Part shown: positions 16,148 to 19,983 of the stretch, one piece after another
Layout of the letters: every line of letters begins with the position of its first letter
Numbering within the stretch: position 1 is the first letter of the stretch
NCBI GenBank assembly: GCA_040383945.1
Contig: JBEICN010000017.1
Location: forward strand, 1-19,983
Direction of reading: 5' to 3'
DNA length: 19,983 nucleotides
Origin: CAIVSN01 sp040383945
Lineage (GTDB): Bacteria > Patescibacteriota > Gracilibacteria > BD1-5 > UBA2023
The notes under the pieces: model-generated
The model's input: the letters and a program-made list of their open reading frames with translations, nothing else
The model's database searches: none
What the model was told of the DNA's origin: nothing
Translations under genes and position numbers: made by a program

Positions 16148-16176
16148 AAATCCGAATCGCTACGATTCGGATTTTT
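16148..16176. terminator. bidirectional Rho-independent terminator between atpC and hflX
   Basis: A 12-base-pair stem (AAATCCGAATCG with CGATTCGGATTT) closes a 3-base CTA loop, with six or more Ts on the plus strand and a T run on the minus strand. It serves both convergent genes. Confidence 0.95.
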
Positions 16177-16188
16177 TGATGAGTACCA

Positions 16189-17310
16189 TTACTGTGCTTT
16201 TAGTACTGCTTGTACCATCATCTTCAAGTCTTCTATTCCAATTCCTGTAACTGCGCTTATGGAAATACTTCCCAAAACTTCTGGGAGTTCAGTTTTTGGA
16301 ATAGACTGCGCCCCGGGAAGATCCATTTTGTTATACACACGAATTCTCGGAGCTTTGGCTTGAATTTGCTTGAGGGTATCCTCGACGATGTGTATTTTTT
16401 CCAACATATTTGGATCACTTCCATCTATTACATGCAACAACAGGTCTGATTCCACAGAGTCTTCGAGCGTAGAATGAAATGCTGCGATAAGATTCGGCGG
16501 TAAATCTCGAATAAATCCGATAGTATCAGACAAAAGCAGTTGCATGCCTGATTGATATCCGGATTCACTTGTGGCATCACCCGCCAAATAGAGCTTACCA
16601 ACATGAGTTCCAAGTGTTGCAAACAATTTATCCTCAGCTATCACCTGCTTTTTGGTAAGCAGGTTAAACAAAGTGGATTTTCCAGCATTAGTATAACCAA
16701 CAATACCAATAGTGGTAAATCCTTTGCGCTTACGATGTTTTCGGTGTTCATTTCGGGTGCGCTCATATACCTTGAGTTTTTCTTGTATTTTTTCCGTCTG
16801 CTCACGGAGATGTCGCTTCATGATTTCCGTATTCGTCTCACCTTGTCCTTTGGCATTTTTTGAGCCACCTCATTGTCGTGATAAGTCCATACCCATGCCA
16901 TAAATGCGTGGCCCCATATGTTTGATGCTCGCAAGCTCGATTTGTAATTTGGATTCAGGAGAATTCGCATGTTGTGCAAATATTTTCAAGATCAAGTCTA
17001 CCCGATCCCAAGCCTGAAATGCTGCTTTTTTATTACGCAAAATCTCGTTGACTTGATAAATTTGAGCCGGCTTCATGATATTTCAGATGATCAGTAGTTC
17101 GGCACCCAGCAAATTACCCTCAGCAATAAGTTCATCCAATTTTCCACTCCCAATAAATGTGCGGTAATCTGGAGTATCTCGTTTTTGAACTTGCTTTACA
17201 ATCGTGACACCACCATAGGTGGAAACCAATGAAACTAATTCATTCATACGAATGTCCAAATCTTGTCGGGTGGTCGAGTGTGGAGCAATATCAACGATGA
17301 TAGTTTTCAT
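16189..17310 (-). CDS. hflX: HflX-type ribosome-associated GTPase
   Basis: This 373-residue GTPase binds the 50S subunit and helps recycle or split stalled ribosomes. The N-terminal domain has TFIGSGKLDEL and ELASIKHMGPRI. The linker LSRQGGSKNAKGQGETNTE corresponds to the usual LSRQGGGIGTRGPGET. The G domain has GYTNAGKST (G1), LLSDTIGFIRDLPP (G3), YNKMD (G4) and SAVTG (G5). Two UGA codons at 17083 and 16870 encode glycines, the second in the LSRQGG motif. The length is at the shorter end of the family (about 360-430). It is divergent from the next gene, with 51 bases between them. Confidence 0.95.
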
Positions 17311-17361
17311 TCTTGACTTTTTTTATAAGTAGTTATTTTATACAAAATATATTCCTAGAAA
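17311..17361. promoter_or_regulatory. AT-rich divergent promoter region (hflX and the 365-residue gene)
   Basis: Both genes must start from this 51-base spacer or just beyond it. On the plus strand TTGACT (17313-17318) lies 18 bases before TTTATA. On the minus strand several TATAAA-like boxes occur but no -35 at good spacing. The exact boxes are uncertain. Confidence 0.35.
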
Positions 17362-18459
17362 ATGAATAATTTCGCTGATGCATGATTTATATCCGATCTG
17401 GAAATACCGGGTAAGTATACTCAACTTTCAGAAGGAGACCCATATTTTTTTGATTTTCAAAAAAATCAAGAGGACCGAGAGGCGTTCATTACACAAAGAG
17501 CCAATTATGTAGAAAAATTTCCAGAATTTTGACGACTGCTCGAAATCATGGAAATTTCTCTTCAAACCTATCGGTCAGAATTCGATCGACTCTCAAATCT
17601 CTCAGTCGGTTTTTTGAGAAGCGCAGAAATAAATAATTTTGAGAGATGGCATGAAACTTCTCATCAAAAATGGAATCGTATAGTCTTGACCCACAAGCAA
17701 GTTCCTCAAGAATTTTACACTTCCCTCCTTGGCGTAGCTGACAAAATTCGAAACGAATATTTTGAACAACCTCCATTGTTTGATCCTATTCTATCAAACC
17801 AACATGGGCATGCTTCGTTGTACGAAATTCTCAGTAGTTACCCAAGAATCGATATAACAAACCGGCAGCTACGTGAGCATCTTATGCCTATTGGAATACA
17901 GGAATTGTTAAAGAGAAATCCATGGGAAAAGCATCGTTGATACTTCACTATAAACGGTGATGGAGTTTCTGCTCAAGCATGTGCCACCAAAATGCTCAAT
18001 CAGATACTTCTCATACTCTCGTTGGAAGACGAAATCCCGAACCCACAAGAAGATAGCACCATAGTACGAATTAATCCGAAAGTATTTTTTGAAGGTTTTG
18101 AAGAGGCAGTACGCCTCTCTATGCTTCTTGCAAAAAAAGAATACTCTCAAATTCTTTCCGTGCTTCAAACCACCAAAGCTCGAGTCGGAAGATTGCAGGA
18201 TGATGATTTCAAAACTTTCAAACCATACTATATACATTTGGCAAAAATGTTTTTTTTATATCACAAATATTGTGATACACGGATTGGTCTGCAACGTAAA
18301 GGATATCAAAATCTGGTTCAGTTTTTTCAGGCCTCCACAGGGATGACGCAGTCAAAAGTACAACAAGAAATTTCAGAACTTACCAGTAGTGAGATTGAAG
18401 AAATGAAAGCGTACTTTCAGCAATCACTTCTAGATAAGCTCACCAATCCGCTCTACTAG
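17362..18459 (+). CDS. protein of unknown function, 365 residues
   Basis: I do not recognise this soluble, helical, charged protein. It begins MNNFADAGFISDLEIPG and contains NNFERWHETSHQKWNRIVL, EYFEQPPLFDPILSNQHGH, YEILSSYPRID and RIGLQRKGYQNLVQFF. There is no signal peptide and no long membrane helix. Three UGA codons encode glycines (residue 8, PEFGRLL and KHRGYFT), so it was kept intact under code 25 and is probably expressed. Its stop TAG shares the bases CTAG with the stop of trpS on the other strand. It lies divergent to hflX. It is likely lineage-specific, but this is inference. Confidence 0.75.
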
Positions 18460-19502
18460 CGTATCCCTACAATACGGAATACTTCCTGCATTTTTGACTC
18501 TAGACGAGCATTCATAATTTTTGCACCTGCAGCAAGTCGTCTCTCTACAAAAGGAATGTCGAGTAACAGTTTTTCACGCCTCTCTCGATACGGTCGCAGA
18601 TACGCTATCAGAGCTTCCAAGAGAATTTGTTTTGCATGACCGTACCCAAACCCGGAATTTTCTGTAGCATACTTTACGCGTACCGTCTCGATTTGCTCTT
18701 GAGTTCCAAAAATCTTAAGGAGTGCAAAAATAGTGCATGTTGCCGTATCTTTGATATCATCTACACCTTTGGAATCTGTGACAATAGACATCACGCGCTT
18801 TTTGAGAAGTTTTTCATCATCAAAAATTCCAATGAAGTTTTGGTAACTCTTGCTCATTTTTCGGCCATCTAGGCCGGGAAGCGTGGCCACTGATTCATCA
18901 ATAATCGCTTCTGGCTCTTGGAATAACTGCACCTGGTAGGTCTTATTAAAATAGCGAGCGATATCGCGGGTCATTTCTAGATGTTGCAACTGATCACGCC
19001 CCACCGGTACCGCATCAATACCATACCCCAAAATATCCGCAGCCATGAGAATCGGATAATTAAAGGTTCCCATGTTGATTGACGGCGCTTCATCAGCATT
19101 TTGAGTTTCCTCTCCTCATGCTTCATCTTGAGCTTCTTGTGAAAGATGAAACTTCTGTACGGCATCCTTGAAACTATGGGCTCGCAGCATGAGAGAATAC
19201 GGAGTGACATTGGCAAGTATCCACATGAGTCGCTCGATCAAATGAATATCGGATTGTCGAAAAATAGTAATCGGCGTATCCACCCCATAAATCGCCAAAT
19301 ACTCGATGGCTACCTCGAGCGTTTGAGCGCGAAGCAATTCCCCATCTTTTACACTTGTAAGCGCGTGAAGATCCGCAATAAAAATCGCTGCATCTTTTCC
19401 GGTTGCATGCCTTCCAAATGGTAAAATAACTCCCATGAGATTCCCCAAGTGCATGCTCGATCCGGTAGATTTTACTCCGGTAATGATGTGTTTTTTTGTC
19501 AT
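18456..19502 (-). CDS. trpS: tryptophanyl-tRNA synthetase
   Basis: This 348-residue class I enzyme charges tRNA-Trp. The HIGH motif is HLGN at residues 18-21 within TGSSMHLGNLMG, and the KMSKS loop reads GRKMSKSYQNF. Other conserved parts are DLHALTSV, NYPILMAADILGY and VPVGRDQLQHLEMTRDIA. One UGA at 19116-19118 encodes a glycine in an acidic stretch (EAQDEAGEETQNADEAPS) just before the NYPILMAAD segment. The ATG at 19502 is preferred to a TTG two codons upstream. It follows topA with a 71-base gap holding a possible promoter. Tryptophan is encoded only by UGG here, consistent with UGA=Gly. Confidence 0.97.
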
Positions 19503-19539
19503 ACTCAAAAAGTGCCTATAAAAAGATCCTGATATTCAA

Positions 19540-19567
19540 AGAATACGAATGGTTCAATAAAATTCAA
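19540..19567 (-). promoter_or_regulatory. possible promoter of trpS
   Basis: On the minus strand TTGAAT (19562-19567) and TATTCT (19540-19545) are 16 bases apart, giving a start near 19533, about 30 bases before the ATG. Confidence 0.45.
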
Positions 19568-19573
19568 TGTAGG

Positions 19574-19983
19574 TTACAGAGCGACCGAACTCCCGTCTAC
19601 ATCTGGTTCTGTAGATTTTGGTAAATTCTTGGCATTCTTACACTCAGGATATTGATTACAAGCGAGAAATGGGCCTCTTTTGGAATTTTTGATATGCATG
19701 ATTCCAGTTTCACACTGATCACATTTTCCACCTCCGTGCTTCTTCTCAAGTTCCGAAGTTTTTGGATCGAGAATTTTTCCTATCCATTTGACTTCTGGGT
19801 AAAGAGAAGATGCAAGAAATGGGCCAAATCTTCCATTTTTTACCACAATAGTACCACCGGCAGGACAGGGTTTTCCTTCGTGTTCCGCTTTAAGTTTTGC
19901 GAGATATTCTTCTTCGCCGGGCTTATGGATATTTTCGATAAAATCACATTCCGGGTAGGTGTTACATCCAATAAATCGACCTG
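19574..19983 (-). CDS. topA: DNA topoisomerase I, C-terminal zinc-ribbon part
   Basis: Only the 3' end is in the window (about 136 codons); the catalytic part lies beyond position 19983. Zinc-ribbon repeats that help bind single-stranded DNA are visible. The first ends GRFIGCNTYPEC and the last has CDQC with RGPFLACNQYPEC. The middle repeat reads GRFGPFLASSLYPEV, having lost the two cysteines of the CxxYPxC position and one of its first pair, so it no longer looks able to bind zinc. No UGA is seen in this part. The gene ends in TAA. Confidence 0.88.
   Translation of the reverse strand, partial: GRFIGCNTYPECDFIENIHKPGEEEYLAKLKAEHEGKPCPAGGTIVVKNGRFGPFLASSLYPEVKWIGKILDPKTSELEKKHGGGKCDQCETGIMHIKNSKRGPFLACNQYPECKNAKNLPKSTEPDVDGSSVAL

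Overview
The window reads as part of a candidate-phyla-radiation (Patescibacteria) genome that uses genetic code 25, in which UGA is glycine. This code is known from Gracilibacteria and Absconditabacteria (SR1). In the standard code most genes here look broken by TGA. Read as glycine, about 34 in-frame TGAs fall in sixteen otherwise intact genes, several of them at invariant glycines (L1, ATP synthase alpha, RNase H, HflX, DUF1295). Every native gene with a visible 3' end stops at TAA or TAG. I cannot choose between the two phyla from this window.

Layout. Positions 1-4111 are minus-strand genes: the 5' end of a CNNM/DUF21 membrane protein, rplA, a small protein-kinase-like gene, pheS and dnaN. 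Positions 4400-5942 are plus strand: a VKOR-family membrane protein, a NUDIX hydrolase and a degenerate metallo-beta-lactamase-like protein. Positions 6065-7224 are minus strand: an overlapping DUF2177-DUF1295 membrane pair. Positions 7545-8704 form an island: a GC-rich gene of unknown function with its own promoter, a strong Shine-Dalgarno, flanking palindromes and a terminator, ending in TGA. Positions 8879-16117 hold a complete F1Fo ATP synthase set (atpB, E, F, H, A, G, then D and C), interrupted between atpG and atpD by an RNase H gene and a 471-base gap with a new promoter. Then come hflX (minus), an unknown 365-residue gene (plus), trpS (minus) and the 3' end of topA (minus).

The native genes are housekeeping functions: translation (L1, PheRS alpha, TrpRS, HflX), replication and topology (beta clamp, RNase H, topoisomerase I) and energy (ATP synthase). 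They almost all lack a Shine-Dalgarno sequence and are preceded by sigma70-like promoters, mostly with a 16-base spacer.

The most unusual item is the GC-rich gene at 7652-8614. It has about 25 glycines but no UGA codon, ends in UGA, carries the only good Shine-Dalgarno in the window, and lies between two palindromes sharing a 13-base core. It looks like a standard-code gene lodged in a UGA=Gly genome. Other points of note are a delta subunit reduced to its C-terminal half and a kinase-like protein with altered catalytic motifs and an apparently leaderless GTG start. No rRNA, tRNA, CRISPR array or insertion sequence was found.
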